Virus record (IMG/VR): IMGVR_UViG_3300046006_005878
Span: 1 to 21,650 of that record
Length of the DNA stretch: 21,650 nucleotides
Reading direction: 5' to 3' (one strand)
Source of the DNA: a virus
Shown here piece after piece: positions 1 to 8,092 of this stretch. Position numbers and translations under genes: made by a program. Within the stretch, counting starts at the first letter, position 1. Each line of letters opens with the position of its first letter. The notes under the pieces are model-generated. The model was not told the DNA's origin. It was given only the letters and a program-made list of their open reading frames with translations, and did no database searches.

Positions 1-537
1 ATGGAAGGCATGTCCGAGCGGGAGTATTCAGCCCATTCCGGCCTCTCACGCGGGGCGATCCAGAAGGCGCGCAAAGCCAGTCGGCTGGTGGTTTACAGCG
101 ACGGATCGATCAACGCTGCCGCGTCCGATGTACGGCGTGGCGAGATGACCGATCCGGACCAGCAGCGCCGCAGCACCGGCGGCGATAGCGGGTTCAGCGG
201 TCCCGCGGACAGCTCGTCCTATCTGAAGGCCCGCACGGCGCTGACCGTCTACCAGGCGCAGGACAAGCAGCTTGGCATCCAGAAAAAGAAGGGCACGCTG
301 GTCGACCGGGCCCGGGCGGAAGCGCTGGTGTTCCGGTTGGCCCGACAGGAACGCGATACTTGGGTCACTTGGCCCAACAGAGTGGCAGCGCTGATGGCGG
401 CTGAAGTGGCCTTGGGAGTGGAGAAACAAACCGGAACGCCGGTGATCATCGAGGCCGCGATCCTGCAGAGGGTGTTGGAAGCCCATGTCAGACAGCACCT
501 CGACGCCCTCGCTGACCTCCGAGTTTCCCTCGGATAG
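1..537 (+). CDS. terS: Terminase small subunit (lambda Nu1-like)
   Basis: Probable DNA-recognition subunit of the packaging motor, which binds the phage cos/pac site and loads the large subunit. The 178-aa length is close to lambda Nu1 (181 aa). The first 50 residues look like a winged helix-turn-helix of the Nu1 type (SEREYSAHSGLSRGAIQKA, then a short hairpin ending in VVYSDGSIN). A charged helical segment follows at about residues 85-120 (QDKQLGIQKKKGTLVDRARAE), typical of small terminases. The ATG is the first base of the window, so the true start could lie upstream or at the second ATG (position 10). Its 3' end overlaps the large subunit by 53 bp in another frame. The position directly before a GpA-type terminase supports the call. 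Confidence 0.8.
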   Translation: MEGMSEREYSAHSGLSRGAIQKARKASRLVVYSDGSINAAASDVRRGEMTDPDQQRRSTGGDSGFSGPADSSSYLKARTALTVYQAQDKQLGIQKKKGTLVDRARAEALVFRLARQERDTWVTWPNRVAALMAAEVALGVEKQTGTPVIIEAAILQRVLEAHVRQHLDALADLRVSLG

Positions 538-2524
538 CGATGATCTGACCGTCGATCTCGACCTTGGCTTTGACGGGGCCGAGGACATCCTGCGCTCCTG
601 GCGAAAGGGGATGCGTCCCGATCCGGACCTGACCGTGTCGGAATGGGCGGATGAACATCGCTGGCTGTCGTCTCGCGGTGCGGCCGAACCGGGGCGCTAT
701 CGCACCGCGCGCGCGCCCTATCTCCGCGAGATCATGGATGCGCTGTCGCCGCGTCACCCGGCGCAGCGTGTGACCTTCATGAAGGCGGCACAGGTTGGCG
801 CGACCGAGGCTGGCAACAACTGGATCGGCTTTGTCATCCATCACGCGCCGGGGCCGATGCTGGCAGTATTGCCATCCCTGGAACTCGCCAAACGCACGTC
901 GCGGGGCCGTCTTGATCCCCTGATCGCGGACAGTCCGGCCCTGCGCGAGCGGGTCAATCCGGCCCGATCCCGCGACGCGGGCAACTCGATGCTCTCAAAA
1001 GAGTTTCCCGGCGGTATCCTGGTGCTGACCGGTGCCAACAGCGCCACCGGCCTGCGGTCGATGCCCGCGCGCTACATCTTTCTGGACGAGGTCGACGCCT
1101 ATCCGGCTTCAGCCGACGAAGAAGGCGACCCGGTCACACTGGCCGAGGCGCGCACCACCACCTTCTCGCACCGCCGCAAGGTGTTCATGGTCTCTACCCC
1201 GACAATCCGGGGATTGTCCCGCATCGAACGGGAGTTTGATGCCAGCGATCAGCGCCGGTATTTCGTGCCGTGCCCCCACTGCGGGGCGATGCAATGGCTG
1301 CAGTTCGAACGCCTGCGCTGGGACAAAGGTCGGCCCGACACGGCGGCCTACCACTGCGAAGGCTGCGAACGCCCCATCGCCGAGCATCACAAGACGCAGA
1401 TGCTGGAACGGGGCGAATGGCGGGCGACGGCAGTGTCCGCCGATCCGCATTCCATCGGCTTCCACATCTCGGCGCTCTACTCGCCGCTGGGCTGGAAAAG
1501 CTGGCAGCAGATCGCGCGCGAGTGGCTGGCGGCGCAGGGCTCGGAAGAGATGCTGCGCGTCGCGCGCAATACCCTGCTGGGCGAAACATGGGTCGAAAGC
1601 GGCGACGCCCCCGAATGGCAGCGTCTTGCCGAACGGCGCGAGTCGTATGGTGGGGTGCAGATCCCGATGGGCGGTCTGTTCCTGACGGCTGGCGTGGACG
1701 TGCAGAAAGACCGGATCGAGGTCGACGTCTGGGCCTGGGGTCGCGGCTTGGAAAGCTGGCTCGTCGATCACATCGTGATTGCTGGCGGCCCGGATGATCC
1801 CGCCTGCTGGGACAAGCTCACTGCCCTGTTGGGGCGGACATGGGGCTGCGCCAATGGCGCGGTGATGGTGATCGGCAAGCTGGTCATCGACACGGGCTAC
1901 GAAGCCCCGGCGGTGTACGCATGGGCGCGGAAACAGGGCTTTGACCAGGTGGCCCCGATCAAGGGTCTCGAAGGCTTCAACCGCGCGACGCCGGTGTCGG
2001 GCCCGACCTTCGTGGATGCCACCATCGGCGGCAAGCGTCTGCGACGCGGGGCACGACTGTGGTCAGTGGCCACCGCGACCTTCAAGACCGAAACCTACCG
2101 CTTCCTGCGGCTGGAACGGCCGAGTGACGAGGACCGGGCGCTGGGCGTGCTGGACGCACCCGGCACCGTGCACTTGCCCGACTGGATCGACACCGAATGG
2201 CTGAAGCAGCTGGTGGCCGAACAGCTGGTCACAGTGCGGAACAAGCGCGGCTATGCCCACCCCGAATGGCAGAAGATGCGCGAACGCAACGAGGCGCTCG
2301 ACACCCGGGTTTATGCCCGGGCGGCAGCCTGGATCATGGGCGCGGATCGCTGGGATGAGGCGACATGGCGGCGGCTGGAAGCGCAGGCCGGGGTGGAAAC
2401 CCGACCGGCTGGGCAGGTTGCGGCCCCTGCAGAACAGGCCACGCCCGCCGCGCCCAAGGCCGGAACGCCAACCACACCGCGCCGCAAGCGCCGGGCTTAC
2501 ACACCGAACTTCATGAGGGATTGA
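485..2524 (+). CDS. terL: Phage terminase large subunit, GpA family
   Basis: ATPase and endonuclease that cuts concatemeric phage DNA and pumps it into the prohead. At 679 aa it is similar to lambda gpA (641 aa). A Walker A-like stretch lies at residues 100-109 (KAAQVGATEA), in the deviant style of GpA proteins. A Walker B motif lies at 197-204 (YIFLDEVD), with E202 as the likely catalytic glutamate. A zinc-knuckle-like pair, C263/C266 and C291/C294, follows. The nuclease domain starts near residue 400 with AGVDVQKDRIEVDV, where D405 is the probable metal ligand. The C-terminus is basic and Ala/Pro rich (RRKRRAY) and could contact the portal. The start at 485 has only a short GGAAG spacer, but no better in-frame ATG follows nearby. 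It is followed after 1 nt by the gpW-like gene. Confidence 0.95.
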   Translation: MSDSTSTPSLTSEFPSDSDDLTVDLDLGFDGAEDILRSWRKGMRPDPDLTVSEWADEHRWLSSRGAAEPGRYRTARAPYLREIMDALSPRHPAQRVTFMKAAQVGATEAGNNWIGFVIHHAPGPMLAVLPSLELAKRTSRGRLDPLIADSPALRERVNPARSRDAGNSMLSKEFPGGILVLTGANSATGLRSMPARYIFLDEVDAYPASADEEGDPVTLAEARTTTFSHRRKVFMVSTPTIRGLSRIEREFDASDQRRYFVPCPHCGAMQWLQFERLRWDKGRPDTAAYHCEGCERPIAEHHKTQMLERGEWRATAVSADPHSIGFHISALYSPLGWKSWQQIAREWLAAQGSEEMLRVARNTLLGETWVESGDAPEWQRLAERRESYGGVQIPMGGLFLTAGVDVQKDRIEVDVWAWGRGLESWLVDHIVIAGGPDDPACWDKLTALLGRTWGCANGAVMVIGKLVIDTGYEAPAVYAWARKQGFDQVAPIKGLEGFNRATPVSGPTFVDATIGGKRLRRGARLWSVATATFKTETYRFLRLERPSDEDRALGVLDAPGTVHLPDWIDTEWLKQLVAEQLVTVRNKRGYAHPEWQKMRERNEALDTRVYARAAAWIMGADRWDEATWRRLEAQAGVETRPAGQVAAPAEQATPAAPKAGTPTTPRRKRRAYTPNFMRD

Positions 2525-2525
2525 G

Positions 2526-2741
2526 ATGGATCTGGAACGGATGCGCGCACTGTTGGCCGCGCTGCAGGAGGCACGTTTTGCGGGCGTCCGGTCGGTGAGC
2601 TATGACGGCAAATCGATCAACTATGGCTCGGACGCCGAACTGGCGAACGCGATCAGCGATCTGGAAACCCGGATCGCCACGGCCACCTCCGGCACGCCAC
2701 GTCGTCGGCGCTGGGGCACCGTGGCCTCGAAGGGTCTGTGA
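2526..2741 (+). CDS. gpW-like head-tail connector
   Basis: Small head-completion protein that binds below the portal after packaging and prepares the head for tail attachment. It is 71 aa (lambda gpW is 68 aa). The N-terminal helix (MDLERMRALLAALQEARF), a short beta hairpin (VRSVSYDGKSINYGSD) and a second helix (AELANAISDLETRIATA) match the alpha-beta-beta-alpha order of the gpW fold. The C-terminus is arginine rich (PRRRRW), as is common in connector proteins. The ATG lies 1 nt after the terminase stop, with GAGGGA at 2515-2520 as ribosome binding site. The place between terminase and portal is the lambda order (A-W-B). Confidence 0.85.
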   Translation: MDLERMRALLAALQEARFAGVRSVSYDGKSINYGSDAELANAISDLETRIATATSGTPRRRRWGTVASKGL

Positions 2742-2744
2742 TCC

Positions 2745-4241
2745 ATGGCGTTCGAGGCTTTCCGCCAGCGGTTAGGGTCAATCATCGGCGGGTTCGATGC
2801 AGCCCAAGCCCATCGTCGCCTGCGCGGGTTCCGGGCCAGCCGCGCGCATGTGAACACGCTGATCGCTGCCTCGGGCGACACGATCACCGCCCGGGCGCGC
2901 TGGCTGGTCCGCAACAACGGCTATGCGGCAAACGCGGTGGAGAGTTTCGCCAGCAACGTGGTCGGGGATGGGATAAAGCCGTCGTCCACGATCATGGATG
3001 CCGCCAAAAAAGAAGAACTGCAGGCGCTGTGGCTCGCCTGGACCGATGATGCCGATGCCGAAGGGTTGACGGATTTCTATGGGCTTCAGCGCAGGGCGGC
3101 GCGCGAGGTGTTCTTGTCGGGCGAGGTGTTCATTCGCATCCGGCCACGTCGCGCTGAAGACCGTCTGACCGTTCCCCTTCAGTTGCAGATGCTTCCCGCC
3201 GAAATGCTGCCATTGGATATGAACCGGACCTTGCCCGGTGCCGGGCTGATCCGTCAGGGCATCGAGTTTGACGGCATCGGTCGGCGCGTCGCCTATCACT
3301 TCCTGCGCCGCCACCCAGGTGATCTGACCGATCCCGGCCTCGCGGGCGAAACTGTCCGTGTTCCAGCTGGCGACGTGATCCATGTCCTCGACCCGGTGGA
3401 GGCAGGCCAGTTGCGCGGCGTGTCGCGGTTTGCCGCCGCCATCGTGAAACTGTTCACGCTGGACCTCTATGACGACGCCGAGCTGGAGCGGAAGAAGATC
3501 GCGGCGATGTTCGCGATGTTCATCACCTCGCCCGCGCCAGAAACCCCACTGGAACCGACCGAGGAGGATCTGGAGGTCGAGCCCGGGCAGGTGGTGCGCC
3601 TCGATCCCGGCGAAGATGTCTCGACCCCGGCGACGCCAGACTCAGGCGGCACCTATGAGCCGTTCCAGTACCGCACCCTGCTGCAAATCGCCGCCGCGCT
3701 GGGCGTGCCCTACGGATATCTCACCGGCGACACAGCGAAGGGCAACTTCTCCAACACGCGAATTTCCCTTATCGAATTCCGCCGTCGGATATCCGCCTGG
3801 CAGCATGGCGTATTGGTCTATCAGCTCTGCCGTGCGGTCTGGGTGCGCTGGATGGACACCGCCGTGTTGTCGGGCGCGCTGGACCTGCCCGGCTACGACA
3901 GCCAGCGGCGGCAATATCAGGCCTGCGCCTGGCTCCCGACCAAATGGGACTGGATCGACCCGATGAAGGACGCCTCTGCCGAGATCCTGCAAATCGAAGC
4001 GGGCCTGAAATCCCGAACTCAAGCCTTGGCCGAGCGTGGGTACGACGCCGAACAGGTTGACCGGGAAATCGCTGCTGAGCGGAAGAGAGAACTGGCGCTG
4101 GGCCTCGACTTCCGGCGGCCGGGATCCCCGGCGCAGGCGCCGGGCGAAGGTGCGGCGAAAGACGCTGATCAAGACGGCGCCAAAGACGACGAGGCCGACG
4201 ACACCGGCGACGAGAAACCCGAGCCCAAGGAGGGCGCATGA
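2745..4241 (+). CDS. Portal protein, lambda gpB family
   Basis: Forms the dodecameric ring at one head vertex through which DNA enters and leaves, and to which terminase and connectors bind. It is 498 aa (lambda gpB is 533 aa). The N-terminal signature of lambda-type portals is clear at residues 51-77 (ARWLVRNNGYAANAVESF, then NVVGDGI). The conserved segment with GVPYGYLTGDTAKGNFSNTR lies near residues 318-340, followed by the LIEFRRRI helix. The last roughly 45 residues are strongly acidic (DQDGAKDDEADDTGDEKPE). The lambda portal is trimmed by the prohead protease, and the same may happen here, but no site is visible. The stop overlaps the next start as ATGA, suggesting translational coupling to the protease gene. 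Confidence 0.95.
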   Translation: MAFEAFRQRLGSIIGGFDAAQAHRRLRGFRASRAHVNTLIAASGDTITARARWLVRNNGYAANAVESFASNVVGDGIKPSSTIMDAAKKEELQALWLAWTDDADAEGLTDFYGLQRRAAREVFLSGEVFIRIRPRRAEDRLTVPLQLQMLPAEMLPLDMNRTLPGAGLIRQGIEFDGIGRRVAYHFLRRHPGDLTDPGLAGETVRVPAGDVIHVLDPVEAGQLRGVSRFAAAIVKLFTLDLYDDAELERKKIAAMFAMFITSPAPETPLEPTEEDLEVEPGQVVRLDPGEDVSTPATPDSGGTYEPFQYRTLLQIAAALGVPYGYLTGDTAKGNFSNTRISLIEFRRRISAWQHGVLVYQLCRAVWVRWMDTAVLSGALDLPGYDSQRRQYQACAWLPTKWDWIDPMKDASAEILQIEAGLKSRTQALAERGYDAEQVDREIAAERKRELALGLDFRRPGSPAQAPGEGAAKDADQDGAKDDEADDTGDEKPEPKEGA

Positions 4242-5575
4242 TGCACCACGCCCAAATTGCCCAGCGGGCGTTCAACACTCCGCTGATGGTCGATCCGGCC
4301 AAGGCACTGGCATTCCTGTCCGGGCTGGGGCCGCGCATCACCGGGCAGGAGATCACCTTCCAGGGGCTGGAGGTGGAAGCCGCTGATCAAACTGCCACCA
4401 GCCTGCCCGCCCGGACATCGCTGTTCGGAAACGATCTGGCCCAGCGTCATCAGCGGAACGGCAGCCAGCCTTTTGCGGTGGTGGATGGTATCGCGGTCAT
4501 CGAAATCGCGGGCACACTTGTGCACCGTGGCGCGTGGATCGGGCAGTCCTCCGGCCTGACCTCCTATGAGGGGATCGCGGCCCAGCTGCAGGCGGCGCTA
4601 GTGGATCCCGGCGTTCGCGGCATTGCGCTCGACATCGACAGCTTCGGTGGCGAGGTTGCCGGGGCCTTCGATCTGGCCGACCGCATCCGCGCCGCCCGGG
4701 CGCAGAAGCCGGTGCAGGCGTTCGTCGCAGAACACGCCCTGTCGGCTGGCTATGTCCTCGCCTCCCAGGCCGACCGGATCATCCTGCCCCGCACCGGCGC
4801 TGTCGGCAGCATCGGCGTGGTGGCGCTGCACACCGACATGAGCGGCGCGCTGGATCAGAAAGGGATAGCTGTCACGCTGATCCATGCCGGGGTCCACAAG
4901 GTCGATGCGAACCCGTATCAGCCCCTGCCAGAGGCGGTGCACGACCAGATGCAGCGCGAGCTGGAGGTGGTGCGTTTCCTCTTCGCGGAAACCGTCGCCG
5001 CCGGTCGCGGGGATCGGCTGACCCAAGCGGCAGCGCTGGCCACCGAAGCCGCCGTCTTTCGCGGGTCCGATGCCATTGCCGCCGGTCTGGCCGACGAACT
5101 CGCCGATCCTGGCACCGCCTTCCACGCCTTCGCCGCCGCACCCCGCGGCACCACTTCCCCCAGCAGAAAGGGTCCACAGATGGCCACCACGCCCACAGAA
5201 ACCCCGACCCCGGCACCAGTTGCCGCTCCTCCTGCGGCAATGCCTGCCGTCGCGGTCGCACCCGCCACGCTCGAACCGCCGGTGAACGCGGCAGCGCCCG
5301 TCACCACCACCATGACCGCCGACGCCGTGCGCGCCGAGGCGGCCGAGGTTGCGCAAGTTTGCGCGCAGGCCGCCCGTCTTGGCGTAACCATCGACGCGGC
5401 CGACGCGGTCACCAAGGGGCTGAAGCCTGAAGCCCTGCGCGCCCGCGTGTTGGCTGATCTTGCCGCCCGCAGTGACGCGGCGGGGATCATCGCGACTGCT
5501 CCGGCCGCGGCAACCGCCAAAGACAGCCCGATCATCGCGGCCGCCAGGAAGGCCGCGACCGACGGCAAGCGCTGA
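4238..5575 (+). CDS. Prohead protease, S49/SppA family (lambda gpC-like)
   Basis: Serine peptidase packed inside the prohead that cleaves scaffold and portal and frees space for DNA. It is 445 aa (lambda gpC is 439 aa). The SppA-like core runs from about residue 80 to 290. The oxyanion/substrate strand is LDIDSFGGEVAGAF (131-144), the likely nucleophile is S169 in EHALSAGY, and the likely general base is K221 in AGVHKVDANPY. The S-to-K spacing of 52 fits the Ser-Lys dyad of the phage branch of this family. From about residue 300 the protein becomes Ala/Pro/Thr rich and then helical, like the scaffold part of gpC. The start overlaps the portal stop (ATGA) and has a strong AGGAGG at 4229-4234. 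An internal start for a separate scaffold is listed on its own. Confidence 0.93.
   Translation: MMHHAQIAQRAFNTPLMVDPAKALAFLSGLGPRITGQEITFQGLEVEAADQTATSLPARTSLFGNDLAQRHQRNGSQPFAVVDGIAVIEIAGTLVHRGAWIGQSSGLTSYEGIAAQLQAALVDPGVRGIALDIDSFGGEVAGAFDLADRIRAARAQKPVQAFVAEHALSAGYVLASQADRIILPRTGAVGSIGVVALHTDMSGALDQKGIAVTLIHAGVHKVDANPYQPLPEAVHDQMQRELEVVRFLFAETVAAGRGDRLTQAAALATEAAVFRGSDAIAAGLADELADPGTAFHAFAAAPRGTTSPSRKGPQMATTPTETPTPAPVAAPPAAMPAVAVAPATLEPPVNAAAPVTTTMTADAVRAEAAEVAQVCAQAARLGVTIDAADAVTKGLKPEALRARVLADLAARSDAAGIIATAPAAATAKDSPIIAAARKAATDGKR
5180..5575 (+). CDS. Candidate nested scaffold protein (lambda Nu3-like), in frame within the protease gene
   Basis: In lambda the scaffold Nu3 is made from an internal in-frame start inside gene C. 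Here the ATG at 5180 is codon 315 of the protease frame. It is preceded by AGAAAGG (5166-5172), 7 nt away, which is a plausible ribosome binding site inside a coding region. The product would be 131 aa. It starts with an Ala/Pro/Thr-rich linker, followed by helical, alanine-rich sequence from about its residue 50 (ADAVRAEAAEVAQVCAQAAR). It ends in a basic tail (ARKAATDGKR), resembling capsid-binding ends of scaffolds. No other scaffold gene is present before the capsid gene. The internal start is inferred from sequence and family precedent, not proven. Confidence 0.6.
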   Translation: MATTPTETPTPAPVAAPPAAMPAVAVAPATLEPPVNAAAPVTTTMTADAVRAEAAEVAQVCAQAARLGVTIDAADAVTKGLKPEALRARVLADLAARSDAAGIIATAPAAATAKDSPIIAAARKAATDGKR

Positions 5576-5629
5576 ACCAGCGCCTGCTTCCCTCACCTTC
5601 CCCATCCCCCAAACCATGGAGACTGACCA

Positions 5630-6010
5630 ATGCCCGTCCTGACGGAACCGCCCAGCATGGGCGATGTCCTCAAATATGAGGTCAACCCGAACTACACCCG
5701 CGAGGTGGTCACACTGCTGATCGGCACCTCCTACCCCTCTGGTTCCGTCCTGGGACGCATCACCGCCAGCGGCAAATACACATTGTCTGCCGCAACCGGG
5801 GCTGATGGCGCGCAGGTCGCCGTCGCGGTCCTTCTGTATTCGGTGAATGCCACGTTGGCGGACGCCACCGGTATCGTCGTCGCTCGTGGCCCCTCCATCG
5901 TGTCGCGCGCAGGCCTTGCCTACGAGGGCACTGTCAACGACGCGGCCAAGATCACCGCCAAGATCGCCCAGTTGGCCGCCGTTGGCATCATCGCCCGCGA
6001 CGGCGTCTGA
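5630..6010 (+). CDS. Head decoration protein (lambda gpD-like)
   Basis: Probable capsid-stabilising trimer that binds the outside of the expanded head at three-fold sites. It is 126 aa (lambda gpD is 110 aa). The sequence runs through a flexible N-terminus (MPVLTEPPSMGDVLKYE), a segment with REVVTLLIG, then SGSVLGRITASGKYTLSAA and AVAVLLYSVNA. It ends with a helix and an IIARDGV tail. This is the pattern of the HDPD (gpD) family, whose members have a threonine- or proline-rich disordered start and a beta-rich core. GGAGA just upstream of the ATG is the ribosome binding site. The position between the protease/scaffold gene and the major capsid gene is the lambda order (C-D-E). Confidence 0.9.
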   Translation: MPVLTEPPSMGDVLKYEVNPNYTREVVTLLIGTSYPSGSVLGRITASGKYTLSAATGADGAQVAVAVLLYSVNATLADATGIVVARGPSIVSRAGLAYEGTVNDAAKITAKIAQLAAVGIIARDGV

Positions 6011-6067
6011 CGCGCGACCTCTGACGCTTGGCGTCGCCCACTTTCCCCAAATCCCCCGGAGCACCCC

Positions 6068-7090
6068 ATGACCCTTGTCCGCAATCCCTTTGACGCTGGC
6101 GGCTATTCGCTGGCAGAGATGACGCAGGCCATCAACATCCTGCCCAACCTCTACACCCGCCTCGGCCAGATCGGCCTTTTCCGCTTTGAAGGCGTCACCC
6201 AACGCTCTGTCATCATCGAGCAATACGAGGGCGTGCTGAACCTGCTGCCTTCGGTGCCGCTCGGCGGTCCTGCCACCGTCGGCACCCGCGAGGGGCGCTC
6301 GATGCGCAGCTTCGCCCTGCCGTGGATCCCGCATGATGATGTCATCCTGCCCAATGACATTCAGGGCCAACCCGCGCTGGGCGTCTTCGATGGGGCCGAT
6401 CCTCTGGTCGAGGTGATGAACCGCAAGCTGCAGTTGATGCGCCGGAAGCATGCCCAAACCCGCGAATACATGGAGATGAACGCGCTGCGCGGCATCGTCA
6501 AAGACGGGGCCGGGACGACCCTCTACAACTACTTCACCGAATTCGGGCTGGCGCAAATCTCGGTGGATTTCCTGCTGGGCACCGCTGGCACCCTCGTCCA
6601 AAGCAAGGTACGCGAGGTTTTGCGGGCAATCGAGGACAACCTCCTCGGCGAAAGCATGTCGGACGTGCATGCCCTCGTCAGCCGGGAATTCTTCGACAAG
6701 TTGATCGCGCATCCGAAGACCGAGGAGGCCTACAAGTTCTACGCCGCCACCGGCGCGCAGCCCCTGCGTCAGGATGTGCGGCGGAACTTCCCGTTCGCGG
6801 GCATGGTGTTCGAGGAATACTCGGGCGCCGTCACCCTCTCGACCAAGGCGACCGAACGGCTGGTTCCGGCGAACGAGGGCATCGCCTTCCCATTGGGCAC
6901 GATGGACACCTTCACCACTTACGGCGGCCCAGCCAACCTGCTGGAAGCGGCAAACACAATGGGCCTGCCGCTCTACGCCCGCCAGCACCTCGACGAAAAG
7001 GGGCGCTGGATCGACCTGATGACCGAGGCCTCGATCCTTCCGGTGAACAAGCGGCCGCGCATCGCGATCCGCATTCACACCTCGAACTGA
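6068..7090 (+). CDS. Major capsid protein (lambda gpE-like)
   Basis: Main shell protein of the icosahedral head, with an HK97-type fold expected. It is 340 aa, almost identical in length to lambda gpE (341 aa). Family-typical segments are visible: the N-terminal NPFDAGGYSLAEMTQAINILPN, the E-loop region with RSVIIEQYEGVLNLLPS, and HDDVILPNDIQG. The VSREFFDKLIAHPKTEEAY segment is in the middle (about residues 204-222). A late domain carries EEYSG and FPLGTMDTFTTYGGPANL, and the protein ends in RPRIAIRIHTSN. GGAG at 6058-6061 precedes the ATG by 6 nt. The gene follows the decoration gene by 57 bp, consistent with the operon. Confidence 0.95.
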   Translation: MTLVRNPFDAGGYSLAEMTQAINILPNLYTRLGQIGLFRFEGVTQRSVIIEQYEGVLNLLPSVPLGGPATVGTREGRSMRSFALPWIPHDDVILPNDIQGQPALGVFDGADPLVEVMNRKLQLMRRKHAQTREYMEMNALRGIVKDGAGTTLYNYFTEFGLAQISVDFLLGTAGTLVQSKVREVLRAIEDNLLGESMSDVHALVSREFFDKLIAHPKTEEAYKFYAATGAQPLRQDVRRNFPFAGMVFEEYSGAVTLSTKATERLVPANEGIAFPLGTMDTFTTYGGPANLLEAANTMGLPLYARQHLDEKGRWIDLMTEASILPVNKRPRIAIRIHTSN

Positions 7091-7100
7091 CGGCCCCGAC

Positions 7101-7415
7101 ATGAATGTCTTCGCCGCCGCAATGGACCGGATCTATGCCAACCCGTCCATGGCGGCGGCCGCTGTCTGGATTTCTGCAACCACCTCGGAGGAACGCCCCA
7201 TTCGCGTCATCCACCGCGCCCCGGATCGGATCACGGAATTCGGCGCTGGGCGCTTTGTCAGCGACAGCATGATGGTGGATGTGCGCGTGTCCGACCTGCC
7301 AGATCCCCGACCCGGCGATCTGATCGTGATCGGGGCCGACAGCTTCACCATTCAGGGCGAGCCGGTGCGCGACCGCGAACGCCTGATCTGGTCGCTGGAC
7401 CTGCGGCCATCATGA
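7101..7415 (+). CDS. Head-tail connector, gpFII-like
   Basis: Probable last head-completion protein, forming the platform to which the tail terminator docks. It is 104 aa (lambda gpFII is 117 aa). The sequence is beta rich (RPIRVIHR, FVSDSMMVDVRVSDLPDPRPGDLIVI, FTIQGEPVRDRERLIWSLDLRP). The phrase PRPGDLIVIGADSFTIQGEPVRD, split around a small turn, is the usual ending of this connector family. The short helical start (NVFAAAMDRIYAN) also fits. It starts 10 bp after the capsid stop with no strong ribosome binding site. Its stop overlaps the next start (ATGA). No FI-like chaperone gene lies between it and the capsid gene. Assignment rests on fold pattern and synteny. Confidence 0.75.
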   Translation: MNVFAAAMDRIYANPSMAAAAVWISATTSEERPIRVIHRAPDRITEFGAGRFVSDSMMVDVRVSDLPDPRPGDLIVIGADSFTIQGEPVRDRERLIWSLDLRPS

Positions 7416-8041
7416 AGCTGAAGATCTCGTTCGACCCCGACCTCGTCGCCCTGATGCAAGCCGAAGTCGCCGCCGGGGAAAAGGTCGTATCCGCCGCCAT
7501 GCGCGAGGCGGGCACTTCCCTGAAATCCGCCTGGCGCGGCCAGATCACCGGCGCTGGCCTCGGCACCAGGCTGGGCAACTCCATCCGCCTCGCCAGCTTC
7601 CCCAAATCCGGCGACAGCCTGAACGCAGCGGCGCTGGTCTGGTCCAACGCCCCGGTGATCATCGGCGCGCATGACACCGGGCCGCTGATCCGGTCAAAGG
7701 ATGGGTTTTGGCTGGCGATCCCGACCCCGGCCGCCGGAAAGAGCACCAAGGGCGGCCGGATCACCCCCGGCGAATGGGAACGCCGCACGGGGTTGCGCCT
7801 GCGGTTCATCTACCGCCGCAGAGGCCCAAGCCTGTTGGTGGCGGAGGGGCGGTTGAATTCGAAAGGCCGGGCTGTGGCTTCCAAATCAAAAATTGGACGC
7901 GGCGTTGCAACCGTGCCGATCTTCCTTCTTGTGCCACAGGTCAAATTGCGCAAGCGGCTGGCTCTGGCGCAGGCTGCAGAGCGGGCGGCGGCGAGCGTGC
8001 CGGGGCGGATCGTGGCGGGTTGGGTGGAAGGTAGGGTCTGA
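7412..8041 (+). CDS. DUF6441-like tail completion protein at the gpZ position
   Basis: 209-aa protein in the place of lambda gpZ (192 aa), a minor tail protein needed for joining tail to head. The sequence has an amphipathic N-terminal helix region (DPDLVALMQAEVAAGEKVVSA). A middle part reads SAWRGQITGAGLGTRLGNSIR and APVIIGAHDTGPLI, and the end is basic (VPQVKLRKRLALAQAAERA). This resembles the phage family named DUF6441, which I recall from alphaproteobacterial prophages; its function is not established. The start overlaps the previous stop as ATGA. The gene is followed at once by a cargo gene on the opposite strand, so this is where plus-strand synteny is first broken. Structural role is inferred from position. 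Confidence 0.65.
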   Translation: MKLKISFDPDLVALMQAEVAAGEKVVSAAMREAGTSLKSAWRGQITGAGLGTRLGNSIRLASFPKSGDSLNAAALVWSNAPVIIGAHDTGPLIRSKDGFWLAIPTPAAGKSTKGGRITPGEWERRTGLRLRFIYRRRGPSLLVAEGRLNSKGRAVASKSKIGRGVATVPIFLLVPQVKLRKRLALAQAAERAAASVPGRIVAGWVEGRV

Positions 8042-8044
8042 CGT

Positions 8045-8069
8045 CGGCTTTTCTGACGAACCAAAGCCG
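8045..8069. terminator. Weak stem-loop between convergent genes
   Basis: A 7-bp perfect inverted repeat, CGGCTTT at 8045-8051 and AAAGCCG at 8063-8069, encloses an 11-nt loop. It lies in the 51-bp gap between the DUF6441-like gene and the convergent ClpP-fold-like gene. No run of T follows on either strand beyond the T/A pairs in the stem, so termination is only a possibility. Confidence 0.25.
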
Positions 8070-8092
8070 CGAGGGACGTGGAATTCGCGGGC

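Noticed and set aside
4598-7102. 834-aa open frame on the minus strand across protease, decoration and capsid genes
   Set aside because: It is a shadow of GC-rich plus-strand genes with clear lambda-type products. Its translation is Gly/Arg/His rich with no recognisable domain.
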